Part shown: piece after piece, positions 15,590-24,777 of the stretch
Numbering within the stretch: the stretch's first letter is position 1
Layout of the letters: every line of letters begins with the position of its first letter
NCBI RefSeq assembly: GCF_003441595.1
Contig: NZ_CP031848.1
Location: 3,100,001 to 3,164,000, forward strand
Length of the DNA: 64,000 bases
Origin: Marinobacter sp. Arc7-DN-1
Lineage (GTDB): Bacteria > Pseudomonadota > Gammaproteobacteria > Pseudomonadales > Oleiphilaceae
Reading direction: 5' to 3'
Made by a program: the position numbers and the translations under genes
The notes under the pieces: generated by a model
The model's database searches: none
What the model was told of the DNA's origin: nothing
What the model saw: the letters and a program-made list of their open reading frames with translations, nothing else

Positions 15590-17161
15590 ATGATTTTTCC
15601 TCCCCAGTCTATGTCCATATTGGTTGTCGAGGACATTGCGGCAATGCGAAAAATGGTAAAAGACAGCCTGCGATTGATGGGGTTAAACAATGTTTCACTG
15701 GCTGAAAATGGTGAACAGGCACTAACCCTGTTGGGGACCACTCGAGTCGACCTAATTATTTCGGACAGCAACATGCCAAAAATGAACGGCATGGAATTGC
15801 TGAGAGTGATCCGCAAAACTCCAGCCTGGCGCAGCATTCCTTTTATGATGGTGACTGCGGAAAGCGACAGGACGTTGGTCAGTGAGGCCATTCAGGAGGG
15901 CGTCACCCAGTTCCTGATTAAGCCTTTTACCTACGCGGATCTCCAGTATCGGGTCAACAAGATTACCAATCAGGTGAAACACGCTGGCCCCGCAGAGATT
16001 GTCCCAACTGCGGAAGTAGCTCATGAAACACCAAACGAGGCGTTTGGCCACGATTTTGGGAGCGCCACTATTCTGCTGGTCGGCGATCTTTCGTCGGACA
16101 GGGCGGTGGCCACTACCATAGGCCGTCTTCACAATGTTCAGTCAGCTGCCAATGGCGAGCAGGCCTTGGAGATGATTCATATTCAGGCGACACCCGACCT
16201 CGTCCTGATGGAGGTGGCGCTACCTGATACATCTGGATATGAGGTGTGTCGCCAGCTAAAAAGTGACCCCTCTACTGCTGCCATACCGGTTATATTTCTT
16301 ACTGCACATGCAACGTCCAAGGAGATCACCCGGGGATTCAAGGCCGGTTGCGTGGATTACATCACCAAACCGGCTGATCCGACGGTGCTGCAGGCTCGCA
16401 TCGCGACACATATTGAAATCCGCCATGCAAAAGAGGACCTGCGAAACCACATTGATGCTTTATTGGAGAATGCTCGCCTGCGCGAAGATGTGGAACGCAT
16501 GACGCGCCACGATATTAAAAGTCCGCTATCTGCCATTATTTCTACCGCTGACGCGCTGTTACAAAACGGGCCTTGGACCAAGCATGTCGCAGGTGCATTG
16601 GAAACGATGCGAGACGCGGGTTTTGATGCCCTTAATATGGTGAACCGAACCCTGGATCTCTACAAAATGGAGACGGGTGCCTACCACTTCGAGCCAGCAT
16701 CCGTGAACCTGATCAAATTGGCAAAGCGGGTTGTCCGTGAGCTGCAGAGTGAGGCAGACCAGAAACAGGTCCGCTTATCACTGCGGCCGGCCTCGAATTG
16801 CGTTTGTCTCGGGGAGGAAAGCCTGTGTCTTTCCTTGTTGCGCAACTTACTCAAGAATGCCGTCGAAGCTTCTCCACCTGGCGATACGGTGCATATTATG
16901 GTGAACAGAAAAGCCAAGATTAATCTCCTGATCCACAATAAAGGAACAATCCCCGAGAATCTGCGAGACACTTTCTTCGACAAGTATACGACTGCCAATA
17001 AAGCACAAGGGACGGGCTTGGGTACCTATTCTGCAAAGCTGATGACTGAAGTGCAGGGCGGTAAAATACGCTTCATGTCCAATCACAAGCAGGGCACTGT
17101 GCTGCACGTCGCGTTGGAACCTGCCTTCACTGACGGGGATCAGCAACAAATGGCTTCGTAA
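15590..17161 (+). CDS. Double-receiver hybrid histidine kinase
   Basis: 523 residues, soluble: REC1 (residues 8-130), REC2 (about 155-275), a helical linker, HisKA and HATPase. REC1 has acid-pocket E14/D15, phospho-acceptor D59 in IISDSNMPKMNG, and FLIKPF. REC2 has Glu208 (LVLMEVALPD) where the phospho-acceptor Asp should be. The H-box is RHDIKSPLSAII; the ATP site has NLLKNAVEASP and GTGLGTYSAKLM. No output DNA-binding domain is present. It may integrate phosphoryl input at REC1 and signal by autophosphorylation. GAGAGG precedes ATG 15590; M8 is an alternative start. The partner could be encoded elsewhere or be the divergent EAL protein. Confidence 0.85.
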   Translation: MIFPPQSMSILVVEDIAAMRKMVKDSLRLMGLNNVSLAENGEQALTLLGTTRVDLIISDSNMPKMNGMELLRVIRKTPAWRSIPFMMVTAESDRTLVSEAIQEGVTQFLIKPFTYADLQYRVNKITNQVKHAGPAEIVPTAEVAHETPNEAFGHDFGSATILLVGDLSSDRAVATTIGRLHNVQSAANGEQALEMIHIQATPDLVLMEVALPDTSGYEVCRQLKSDPSTAAIPVIFLTAHATSKEITRGFKAGCVDYITKPADPTVLQARIATHIEIRHAKEDLRNHIDALLENARLREDVERMTRHDIKSPLSAIISTADALLQNGPWTKHVAGALETMRDAGFDALNMVNRTLDLYKMETGAYHFEPASVNLIKLAKRVVRELQSEADQKQVRLSLRPASNCVCLGEESLCLSLLRNLLKNAVEASPPGDTVHIMVNRKAKINLLIHNKGTIPENLRDTFFDKYTTANKAQGTGLGTYSAKLMTEVQGGKIRFMSNHKQGTVLHVALEPAFTDGDQQQMAS

Positions 17162-17698
17162 GAACTGTTCCTGCCACTTTCTTTGCCGGAATCTGTGGAC
17201 AAAATCTCATGAACTGGACTACCCCGAAAGGCATGACACCCCTCAGGCTCAACGGAGGCCAGTTGCGTGAGTCTTGAACCGTATAAATCAAGGCTATTAG
17301 ATCTTTTAAGGGCTGGTGGCACTCTAACGGACGATCCTGGTGTAGGCACCGCCAATGGCTGGCGTTACAAGGCTCATCTGAATGTTCGCTTGGCGACCAA
17401 AGCTGAGGGTGCCAAGTGAAAATGTCTGCTTGGATGGCGCAGCGCGGCTGTGCCATGAAGAGAGTCAGGTGAAAACAGTGCAAAGGTCACGTCGGTAGGT
17501 TGCGATGCATTCACCTAAATTAACTGGGCACTGCCAGGGCACCATTTGGGCACAGGCGCAATAATCGAGAAAAATTCCTGCTTTTAATCTTACCGTGCAA
17601 AGGTCACTGATCGAATCGGAGGTGTTCGGACTGCTCAAGCGCGAGCGATACAGGTGAGGGTATTGCCTTGGTGATAACTCATTGATTTGCCATGTTAA
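17162..17698. other. Gene-free interval before tRNA-Arg
   Basis: Over 500 bp with only short open frames that lack domains, ribosome-binding sites and coding bias. Nothing could be supported here. The sequence near 17381-17402 (AATGTTCGCTTGGCGACC) resembles 13412-13431 (AATGTCCGCTTTGCGACC), a weak dispersed similarity of unknown meaning. Confidence 0.4.
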
Positions 17699-17775
17699 TG
17701 GCCCGCCCGTCAGGATTCGAACCTGAGACCTTCGCCTCCGGAGGGCGACGCTCTATCCAGCTGAGCTACGGGCGG
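17699..17775 (-). tRNA. tRNA-Arg (anticodon CCG)
   Basis: The minus strand folds as a standard tRNA: acceptor stem CCGCCCG / CGGGCGG, D-arm AGCTCAGCTGGATAGAGC, anticodon loop CTCCGGA (anticodon CCG), T-arm with TTCGAAT, discriminator G, and an encoded CCA end at 17701-17699. It decodes CGG. It is separated from the partial copy at 17833-17879 by about 57 bp. Confidence 0.95.
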
Positions 17776-17832
17776 ATTTCAACAAGTTTGGCATGTTTGA
17801 CCGTTGCCTTCGGTTCCGGATTTTTTCTCTGA

Positions 17833-17879
17833 CCCTTGCCTCCGGAGGGCGGCGCTCTATCCAGCTGAGCTACGGGCGG
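17833..17879 (-). pseudogene. Truncated tRNA-Arg copy (5' half)
   Basis: The minus strand repeats the first 43-47 nucleotides of the tRNA-Arg(CCG): acceptor 5' strand, D-arm, and anticodon arm. Anticodon-stem changes include C for T at one position. The variable loop, T-arm and 3' acceptor strand are absent; unrelated sequence follows. It lies upstream of the real tRNA in the same orientation. It may be a decayed tandem gene, or the duplicated end left by an element that integrated in the tRNA. Confidence 0.75.
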
Positions 17880-17982
17880 GTGTCGTCATTAACGCCTTCG
17901 CGTCAATTTCGAGTGCGCAATCTTACGTGTGATGGAGTGCTCTGTCTAGTCCTGTTGGCGCCGGTTTGGCCAGTTATAACGT

Positions 17983-19827
17983 TCAGGCGGAATCGGCCTC
18001 CGCTCTGGGGTTTCTTGGGTAGTAGCGTTCGGGCAGGCGTTCGATGTGGGGGAAGAAGCGGGTGTCCTTGTAGGGCATTTTCATGAAGCCGGAGACGCCT
18101 AGCCCGGTGATCTGGTCCACGGCGGAGAGGATCTCGTCGAGCAGGCGGGAAAACTCACCCTCCCGGTCCGGGGCCAGCAGCCGGTAGTGGCTGTGGATCT
18201 TGAGGTGGCGGGGCAGGGCTTCGAAGATGATCATGCCGGTGTGGTGGATATCGTTCAGGGACTCCAGCGCGGTGATGATGGTTTGCGGCAGCACCAGGAA
18301 TTCCTCCGGGTCGGGGCCGTCCTCGAAATAGGAATGCACCCGGGATTCGTCTTCAACTTCCGGTGCCGCACTGACCTCGTAGCGCAGTTGCATGCCGGGT
18401 TCGGTCAGGAACGGCTGGTCCGGTTCGGCACGGTCGATGTGCAGGGTGTTGCGGGCGTTGAACAGGCAGCTTTTGAAGATACCCTGGCGATAAATGGCCT
18501 GGGCCAGGTAGACCATATTGTTGACGGCCCTGATGAAGGCGGTCTTGAGGTTGGGGTCGTGCAGGTTCAGCGAGGTATCGATGTAGACACCGTCGGTCTC
18601 CCAGCGCACGGCCAGCCCCCCCTCGACAGGGTATCGCCCCAGACGGCTGACGGCGGCCAGGAATGCCTTTTCCGTTTCCCCCATGCCCTGCATGAAGTTC
18701 TTGTAGTAGCGGTCAAGCTGTACGTCGTTAACATCGTTGAGGGTTTCCGGGGCGCCTTCCTGCCGAAGGAAGGATTTGCGGGAACTGTACACCACGGTGT
18801 CGATCTCGTGGTCCGAGGGCCGTGTCCAGACCGGTACCAGTGGGTTTGCCGGGGGCTCCGGCAGGTCAACCATCACCGTGCGCGCCATTCTTGGCATTTC
18901 ATTCAGATAGTAATCGCCGGCCCGCAGGCGAGTCTTCGGATCTGGGGCCAGCATGCCGTCGAGCATGCGGGCGAACTCCATGGGAAGCCCCAGGGAGGTG
19001 GCGGGAATCGCCTGGTGCCCGAACCGGCACGACTGGCCGGAAGCCAGCGCGTAGAGTGTTCCTGCGGCACCCTGTTCATCGAAACGGGGAGACGACAGGC
19101 CGCCGTTAAGCTGTTCCTCGCCTATGAAGTAGACATCCCCCAGTCGTGCGTTGGTCTGCTGCAGGTTGTCGGACATCAGCTCCATGACATTGGTGGCGAG
19201 GAACTGCTGGTTGGCGTCGAGTTGGGCGAACACCGAGGAGCCCCAGTCGATCAGGGCGATGTTCTCTGTGCTGGCGTCGAATACCAGGTTCGATGGTTTG
19301 ATGTCGCCGTGCACGATGGGCCGTCCGGCGGGGCCGTTCTCCCGGCGCAGGTTGCGCAGGATGTCCGCAAGCTGGTCGGCAATCCGCATCACCACCCGTG
19401 GTTTGAGGCAGCCCTCGCGCAGGGAGACTTCCTCCAGGTTAAGGCCGGCCGCCCGTTCCATCACCAGGATGGGCTGGTTGTGCGCCCTTTGGTAGGCGAT
19501 CAGCCGGGGTACCCTCGGGTGGCGTACCTGCTCAAGTATGTAGGCTTCATCCTCCAGACGGTCCTGCAGGTGTTGGGGCAGATTGATGCGGGTAAACTTG
19601 AAAACGTGCTCCGGGCCGGTCTCGCCCTGGCGTGGCAGGCGGCCTGCGAATACGAAGCCGTAGGCGCCCTTGCCGATAAGTTCGATGTCCTGGTAACCCA
19701 ATTGGCGGAGCTGGGTGGCGCAAAGCGCCACCCAGTCTTTGAGCTTTTTCGCATCGTCATGGCTGAGCAGGTAGATCGACTGCTCTTCAGGTATGTAGAA
19801 CTGCTGCAGTTGCGTCTTCTGCGCCAT
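17983..19827 (-). CDS. Hanks-type serine/threonine protein kinase
   Basis: 614 residues, no membrane helix. Kinase motifs: Gly-rich loop IGKGAYGFVFAG (residues 51-62), VAIK-type Lys77 in VFKFTR, catalytic loop VHGDIKPSNLVFD (Asp175, Asn180), and IDWGSS (Asp194; DWG replaces DFG). The kinase domain ends near residue 320. The remaining 290 residues form a large C-terminal region of unknown fold, without PASTA repeats. The start lies 9 bp after the E2 stop codon, so it belongs to the dehydrogenase operon. The context suggests it acts on the dehydrogenase or senses branched-chain amino acid metabolism; this is inference. It is unrelated in sequence to the mitochondrial dehydrogenase kinases, which are histidine-kinase-like. 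Confidence 0.85.
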   Translation of the reverse strand: MAQKTQLQQFYIPEEQSIYLLSHDDAKKLKDWVALCATQLRQLGYQDIELIGKGAYGFVFAGRLPRQGETGPEHVFKFTRINLPQHLQDRLEDEAYILEQVRHPRVPRLIAYQRAHNQPILVMERAAGLNLEEVSLREGCLKPRVVMRIADQLADILRNLRRENGPAGRPIVHGDIKPSNLVFDASTENIALIDWGSSVFAQLDANQQFLATNVMELMSDNLQQTNARLGDVYFIGEEQLNGGLSSPRFDEQGAAGTLYALASGQSCRFGHQAIPATSLGLPMEFARMLDGMLAPDPKTRLRAGDYYLNEMPRMARTVMVDLPEPPANPLVPVWTRPSDHEIDTVVYSSRKSFLRQEGAPETLNDVNDVQLDRYYKNFMQGMGETEKAFLAAVSRLGRYPVEGGLAVRWETDGVYIDTSLNLHDPNLKTAFIRAVNNMVYLAQAIYRQGIFKSCLFNARNTLHIDRAEPDQPFLTEPGMQLRYEVSAAPEVEDESRVHSYFEDGPDPEEFLVLPQTIITALESLNDIHHTGMIIFEALPRHLKIHSHYRLLAPDREGEFSRLLDEILSAVDQITGLGVSGFMKMPYKDTRFFPHIERLPERYYPRNPRAEADSA

Positions 19828-19836
19828 GATGCCCCG

Positions 19837-21441
19837 TTAGCCCAGATGCAACAGCATCGATTGCGGCGATTCCAGGTAGCCTTTCCAGCGATTGCAGAAG
19901 CGCGCAATGGTGCCGCCATCGATGATGCGATGGTCCCCCGCCCAGCTTACGGTCATGATGGCCCGCTCCACGACCTGGCCGTTGGCGTCGAAGCGGGGCA
20001 GTTTCTGGGTCCGGCCCAGGGCCACAATCGCCACTTCCGGTGCGTTGATGATGGGCGAGGCATAGGTGCCACCCAATGCGCCAATGTTGGAGATGGTGAT
20101 GGTGCCGCCCTTGAGGTCGTCCTGACTGACCCGGCCCGAACGGGCGGCCTCAGTCAGGCGGGCCACTTCGTTGGCAATGCCCAGCAGTGTGAGGCTTTCG
20201 ACGCCCTTGACGTTGGGGACCATCAGTCCCGCTTTGCCGTCTACGGCCATGCCGATATTGCAGTTGGGCAGGTAGTGAATCTCCGTAACATCGTCGTTGA
20301 CACGGCTGTTGAGTACCGGGAATTCCTGAGCCGCCAGGGCCATGGCCTTCATGAAGAAGGGCATCAGGGTCAGCCGCGCGCCCCTGGCTTCGGCTTGGGG
20401 TTTGAGTTGTTCCCGCAGTTTCAGCAGGTCGGTAACATCAATGTCCTCACTGTAGATAAAGTGAGGGATGGTGGTTGCCGACGCCACCATGCTGCGGGCC
20501 ATCGCCGCTTTCACGCCCCTTATTGGCTCGATCCGTAGTTCCTGCTCACGATCCGGCGCCCTGCGTTCACGGCCTGAACTTGCGGGCTGCGAGTCGCCTG
20601 CGCGTGCCTGCCTTTGGGCCGACGCGGCGGGCTTGTCGAGGTGGGCCAGTATATCGGCCTTCAGTACCCGTCCGTCCTTGCCGGAACCGGCGATGTCCGT
20701 GAGCTCCAGGTTGTGCTCCCGCACCAGGCGGCGCACGGCAGGGCTGGCGGGAATCCGCTGCCGGTTTCCCGTTGCGACCGGTTTTGCCGTTGCTGGTGTG
20801 GGTTCCGGTGCCGGCCTTGGTTGTGCTTTTGTCTCGGCGGGCTCGTCACGGTCGCGGGGAATAAAAGCGAACAGCGGGGAATGCACCCGGGCCATGGCCT
20901 GCTGCTGATGGTATAGCTTGGTGACGCGGCCAGCCTTGGGCGCGGTAATCTCGACCATGGCCTTGTCGGTCATGACATCAACCACCGGCTGGTCTTCTTC
21001 GATCTCGTCACCTTCGGCCACGCGCCATTCCACCACTTCACATTCAACGATGCCTTCGCCAATATCCGGCAGGATAAAGTCCTCGGTCACATCGTCACTG
21101 GCCGTGGTGTTGCCAGGGGGTTCCTGCGCAGCTTTAGCTTCGCTGGTGGTAATCCCGGCTTCGGCGGGTGTTGTCTGAGACTCCGCAGTTTGTTCACCGT
21201 CGCCACCTTCCTCCACCAGTTCGAACAGCGGGGTGTGAACCTTCGCGATGTCGCCTTCCTTGTAGTACAGGCGGGTCACCCGGCCCTTGTATGGCGCCGG
21301 AATTTCCACCAGAGCCTTGTCGGTCATCACCTCGGCGACCGGCTGGTCTTCTTCGATGATGTCCCCTTCGCTGACCAGCCATTTGACCAGTTCGCACTCC
21401 ACGATACCTTCGCCGATATCGGGCAGTATAAAATCACTCAT
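19837..21441 (-). CDS. bkdB: Dihydrolipoamide acyltransferase E2 of a branched-chain 2-oxoacid dehydrogenase
   Basis: 534 residues. It has two N-terminal lipoyl domains, each with DKA at the lipoylated lysine (VMTDKALVEIPAP and VMTDKAMVEITAP). A peripheral-subunit-binding domain follows (SPAVRRLVREHNLELTDIAG), then the catalytic acyltransferase domain ending with SWAGDHRIIDGGTIARF, where the active His of the DHRxxDG motif lies. E2 transfers the acyl group from E1 to CoA and forms the core of the complex. Two lipoyl domains is one more than in the Pseudomonas BkdB. It follows E1-beta by 26 bp. No E3 (lipoamide dehydrogenase) gene is present in the operon, so a shared E3 is implied. Confidence 0.92.
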   Translation of the reverse strand: MSDFILPDIGEGIVECELVKWLVSEGDIIEEDQPVAEVMTDKALVEIPAPYKGRVTRLYYKEGDIAKVHTPLFELVEEGGDGEQTAESQTTPAEAGITTSEAKAAQEPPGNTTASDDVTEDFILPDIGEGIVECEVVEWRVAEGDEIEEDQPVVDVMTDKAMVEITAPKAGRVTKLYHQQQAMARVHSPLFAFIPRDRDEPAETKAQPRPAPEPTPATAKPVATGNRQRIPASPAVRRLVREHNLELTDIAGSGKDGRVLKADILAHLDKPAASAQRQARAGDSQPASSGRERRAPDREQELRIEPIRGVKAAMARSMVASATTIPHFIYSEDIDVTDLLKLREQLKPQAEARGARLTLMPFFMKAMALAAQEFPVLNSRVNDDVTEIHYLPNCNIGMAVDGKAGLMVPNVKGVESLTLLGIANEVARLTEAARSGRVSQDDLKGGTITISNIGALGGTYASPIINAPEVAIVALGRTQKLPRFDANGQVVERAIMTVSWAGDHRIIDGGTIARFCNRWKGYLESPQSMLLHLG

Positions 21442-21467
21442 GATTGCTCTCCTGTCCTGATATCAAC

Positions 21468-22445
21468 CTAGAATTCCACGCTCGACCTGATGGCCTCACA
21501 GACCTTCAGGTGATTGGGTAGGTGCTCTTTTTCCAGCACCAGCGGGAAGGGGGTGTCCATCCCGGTCACCCGGGCGATCGGGGACTCCAGGTACAGGAAG
21601 CAACGCTCCTGTATGGTCGCAGCAATTTCGCCGGCGAAACCGCCGGTCAGCGGGGCTTCGTGGGTAACCACCAGGCGCCCGGTTTTGAACACCGAGTTGG
21701 CGACGGTTTCCACATCCCACGGCAGGATGGTTCTCAGGTCGATGACTTCACAGGAAATACCTTCTTTCTCCGCCTTCTCGACGGCCTGTTCAATCACTTC
21801 CATCTGTGCGCCCCAGCCCAGCACGGTGACATCCGTACCTTCCTTGAGAACCTCGGCTTCGCCCAGCGGCAGCCGGTAATCTTCTTCCGGCACGTCGCCC
21901 ACGGAGGCGCGGTAGAGTCTTTTGGGCTCGAAGAACAGGGTTGGGTTGGGGTCGTGGATCGCCCCCAGCAGCAGGCCCTTGGCTTGATGGGGGTTGCGCG
22001 GCACCACAATTTTCAGGCCTGGTGTGTGGGCGAAATACGCTTCCGGCGACTGCGAGTGATAGAGCCCGCCGGCAATCCCGCCGCCGTAGGGTGCGCGAAT
22101 GGTCAGCCCGCCCACGTTGAACAGGTTGCCGGAGCGGTACCGGAACTTGGCCGACTCGTTAACGATCTGGTCAAAGGCCGGGAAGATGTAGTCGGCAAAC
22201 TGTATCTCGGCTACCGGCACGGAACCCTGCGCCGCCAGACCATTGGCGAAGCCGATGATGCCTTGCTCCACCAGCGGCGTGTTGAAGCAGCGGGCCTTGC
22301 CGTATTTCTGTTGCAGGTTGCTGGTGGCCCGGAAAACCCCACCGAAGACGCCCACATCCTCACCGAAGCACAGTACCCGCTCGTCGGCGGCCATGGCGGT
22401 GTCGAGGGCGTTGTTGATGGCCTGGAGCATGTTCATCTTGGTCAT
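21468..22445 (-). CDS. bkdA2: Branched-chain 2-oxoacid dehydrogenase E1, beta subunit
   Basis: 325 residues, the usual E1-beta length. Signatures are [17 protein letters not shown] near residue 25, [18 protein letters not shown], and the [20 protein letters not shown] loop that includes the catalytic His. The C-terminal transketolase domain follows ([25 protein letters not shown]). With E1-alpha it forms the thiamine-diphosphate heterotetramer that decarboxylates branched-chain 2-oxoacids. Its ATG lies 2 bp from the E1-alpha stop. Confidence 0.93.
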   Translation of the reverse strand: MTKMNMLQAINNALDTAMAADERVLCFGEDVGVFGGVFRATSNLQQKYGKARCFNTPLVEQGIIGFANGLAAQGSVPVAEIQFADYIFPAFDQIVNESAKFRYRSGNLFNVGGLTIRAPYGGGIAGGLYHSQSPEAYFAHTPGLKIVVPRNPHQAKGLLLGAIHDPNPTLFFEPKRLYRASVGDVPEEDYRLPLGEAEVLKEGTDVTVLGWGAQMEVIEQAVEKAEKEGISCEVIDLRTILPWDVETVANSVFKTGRLVVTHEAPLTGGFAGEIAATIQERCFLYLESPIARVTGMDTPFPLVLEKEHLPNHLKVCEAIRSSVEF

Positions 22446-22446
22446 C

Positions 22447-23631
22447 TCAGGCCTCCCTCTTTACGTGTTCGGCACTCTTCGGATACTCGTCCGGATACCG
22501 GCGGATGTGCGCCTTGAGCTTGTCGAACTGTTCAGCCAGGGCAGGCGGCACTTCGTCGTAGACATCGCTCACCAGGGTATCAAGCGCCGGGGGTGGCCGT
22601 TTCTGCGCGCGCTTCATGGTTTCGAGAACCTCGCGGCGCATGCTCTCCTGAAGCTGTTTCTCGTCGTTTTCGCTCCACCATTTCCTGCCCTCGAGCCAGA
22701 GACGCATCCGCAGGATCGGGTCTTTGTCACGCCATACGGCTTCCTCGTCCTTGCTGCGGTAGCCGGACGGGTCATCGGAAGACGAGTGCGCGGCCAGGCG
22801 ATAGGTCATGGCTTCGATCAACACCGGGCGGTTGTGCTCCACCGCCAGGCGGCGTGCCGCTTTGGTGGCCTCGTGGACGGCCAGGATGTCATTGCCGTCG
22901 ACACGGATTACATCCATCTTGTAGCCATAGGCCCGGGGTGCCACACCGTCGGCGGCGAACTGCTCGGTGGACGGGGTGGAAATGGCGTAGCCGTTGTTGC
23001 GGCACAGGAAGATCACCGGGACGCGATGAACGGTGGCCATGTTCAGGGCGGCGTGGAAGTCGCCTTCCGACGCGGCACCTTCGCCGAAATACGTGATGGT
23101 GCAGTGGCCGTCGCCCGCCAGTTTCTGGCCGTAGGCATAACCGGTGGCCTGGGGAATCTGCGTGGCCAGGGGCGATGAGATGGTCATGTAGTTCAGCTTG
23201 CTGGAACCATAGTGAACGGGCATCTGGCGACCTTTGCCATAGTCCAGTTCGTTGCCGAACAGCTGGTTCATGAATTCATCGATGGAAAAGCCACGATAAG
23301 TCAGGGCGCCCTGTTCCCGATACTGCGCCATGATCATGTCGGCGTCGTCCAGTGCCGCGGCGCTGCCGATCACGGCGGCTTCCTCGCCGGTGCACTGCAT
23401 GTAGAAACTCAGTCGCCCCTGGCGTTGGGCGGCGAGCATGCGCTCATCGAGAATTCGGGTGGTGACCATCGCACGATAAATGCGCAGGGCCTTTTCTTTA
23501 TCCAGATCAGGTGCTTTGGCGCCCTTATAAAGGGAGCCGTCCTGCTTCAGTAACTTGAAGGTGGGAATACGGAATTCCGCACCGTCGGTAAAGACCGGGG
23601 AGTAAACAACTTTGGCTTTTGTTGTTGTCAT
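22447..23631 (-). CDS. bkdA1: Branched-chain 2-oxoacid dehydrogenase E1, alpha subunit
   Basis: 394 residues from ATG 23631, chosen for its ribosome-binding site AAGAGGA; longer starts read through the leader. It binds thiamine diphosphate through [17 protein letters not shown], the GDG-x-N type motif. [20 protein letters not shown], then PQATG, is characteristic of the branched-chain rather than the pyruvate enzyme. [16 protein letters not shown] is the region phosphorylated in the mitochondrial homologue; the equivalent serines are present, though bacterial regulation there is not established. It is the first gene of a four-gene operon ending with a protein kinase. Confidence 0.93.
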   Translation of the reverse strand: MTTTKAKVVYSPVFTDGAEFRIPTFKLLKQDGSLYKGAKAPDLDKEKALRIYRAMVTTRILDERMLAAQRQGRLSFYMQCTGEEAAVIGSAAALDDADMIMAQYREQGALTYRGFSIDEFMNQLFGNELDYGKGRQMPVHYGSSKLNYMTISSPLATQIPQATGYAYGQKLAGDGHCTITYFGEGAASEGDFHAALNMATVHRVPVIFLCRNNGYAISTPSTEQFAADGVAPRAYGYKMDVIRVDGNDILAVHEATKAARRLAVEHNRPVLIEAMTYRLAAHSSSDDPSGYRSKDEEAVWRDKDPILRMRLWLEGRKWWSENDEKQLQESMRREVLETMKRAQKRPPPALDTLVSDVYDEVPPALAEQFDKLKAHIRRYPDEYPKSAEHVKREA

Positions 23632-23747
23632 AATCCTCTTCCTGGGGTGGTGGCCTGAGGAACAAAACACCCCTTGTGAGGGTGTCGTTGGTTTTAGTAT
23701 AGCCAAGCTGAGCGGGCCTGGTGTGGCCCACGTCACTGTCGGCTAGA

Positions 23748-23765
23748 GTTTACCTTAACGTAAAC
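23748..23765. promoter_or_regulatory. Palindromic operator upstream of the dehydrogenase operon
   Basis: GTTTACCTTAACGTAAAC is a palindrome with one mismatch, 117 bp upstream of the E1-alpha start. The shape (TTTAC, seven bases, GTAAA) resembles sites of MerR-type regulators such as LiuR that control branched-chain amino acid degradation in gammaproteobacteria. On the minus strand a TATACT that could be a -10 hexamer lies at 23702-23697, between the site and the gene. The leader also contains a small hairpin (ACACCC / GGGTGT, 23667-23686). The regulator is inferred by motif shape only. Confidence 0.5.
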
Positions 23766-23799
23766 TGCGATTCTCTGGTAGGTCCGGAGCGCAGATTTT

Positions 23800-24342
23800 T
23801 TAATCGGGGTGCAGTGGTTCAGGTGTCAGGCTGACAAGGGTTTCCTCGTTGCCGATATTCACGGTTCCGTCCTGGATGGTGCACTGCAGATTCATACCGC
23901 GTGCCGCCAGGCCGGCAAGTGGCTCGGTGCCTTCCGGTGGCAGGTTGATGATGGTGAGGTTGTTGAAGCGGGTCAGTTTGCCCTGATTTTTCTCCCACCA
24001 CAGAGGCACTGCGCGGCTGCCGTAGGTGTACAGAATAACCCGGTCGGCCCGGTTGCAGGCTTTGCGCAGGCGGCTTTCGTCCGGCAGGCCCAGTTCGACC
24101 CAGAGTTCGATTTCACCGCTCAGGCTCTTTTGCCAGAGCTCCGGCTCGTCGTCGGTGCTGAGGCCTCGTGAGAATTCGAGATGTTCGCTGGCATTCAGGA
24201 CAAATGCGAGCAGCCGGATCATCATCCGCTCATCGGTTTCCGACGGGTGCCGGGCGATGGTCAGGTGGTGGTCGGCATAATAGTGCCGGTCCATATCGGC
24301 GATGTTGAGAGTTGCCTTGAAGATGGTTGCTTTGAGCGCCAT
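23800..24342 (-). CDS. yaeQ: YaeQ family protein
   Basis: 180 residues, as expected for YaeQ. The opening MALKATIFKATLNIADMDRH, then YYADHHLTIARHPSETDERM, and the segment GEIELWVELGLPDESRLRKA are diagnostic. The fold is a PD-(D/E)xK nuclease-like domain; the molecular role is uncertain. It is encoded on its own upstream of the dehydrogenase operon, on the same strand but separated by 168 bp that contain the palindromic operator. Confidence 0.92.
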   Translation of the reverse strand: MALKATIFKATLNIADMDRHYYADHHLTIARHPSETDERMMIRLLAFVLNASEHLEFSRGLSTDDEPELWQKSLSGEIELWVELGLPDESRLRKACNRADRVILYTYGSRAVPLWWEKNQGKLTRFNNLTIINLPPEGTEPLAGLAARGMNLQCTIQDGTVNIGNEETLVSLTPEPLHPD

Positions 24343-24417
24343 GAGCTTCCTGCATTGGTATCGGGGTGTCGGTTTGGGCTAGTGTAGTGCAATTCTTCCG
24401 TGGCTGAGTGGGAACGC

Positions 24418-24777
24418 ATGTCGATGTTGCGTGGTTTTCTGGTCCTGGTGCTGTTCTTCATTCTTGGCGAGTCCATACGGGTGCTCTTCGCTTTGCCGGT
24501 CAGTGGCGGTGTTCTGGGTATGGTCGTCATCACCTTCACCTTGATGGTGAAAGGCAGTGTAAGCGATGAACTGGCCTCGGCCAGTCAGGGGTTGATCTCG
24601 GTACTGGTGCTGCTGATCATGCCGGGTGTTGTCGGCGTGTTCTTCATGGCGGATCAGTTCTCCGGGCAGTGGCTGGCAGTTGCGGCAGCTTTGCTTGTTG
24701 GCACCTTCCTGAGTGTTCTCACTACGTTACTGTTGATGAAGCTGGTGACGGCCGGCGGGGATGGCGATCGTGAGTGA
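24418..24777 (+). CDS. lrgA: CidA/LrgA family membrane protein
   Basis: 119 residues from ATG 24418; GTG 24400 and ATG 24424 are alternatives. It has four predicted membrane helices, with the family pattern LPVSGGVLGMVV followed by a second segment LISVLVLLIMPGVVGVFFMA. CidA/LrgA proteins resemble small holins and are proposed to act with LrgB in murein hydrolase control or in pyruvate and small-molecule transport. The gene overlaps lrgB by 17 bp. Confidence 0.88.
   Translation: MSMLRGFLVLVLFFILGESIRVLFALPVSGGVLGMVVITFTLMVKGSVSDELASASQGLISVLVLLIMPGVVGVFFMADQFSGQWLAVAAALLVGTFLSVLTTLLLMKLVTAGGDGDRE

Noticed and set aside
18187..20538. A 783-residue plus-strand open frame over the kinase and E2 genes
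   Set aside because: It is antisense to genes with clear motifs, has no domain of its own and follows the codon bias of the other strand.
21522..22517. A 331-residue plus-strand frame over E1-beta
   Set aside because: Shadow of the E1-beta gene; no recognisable domain and poor start context.
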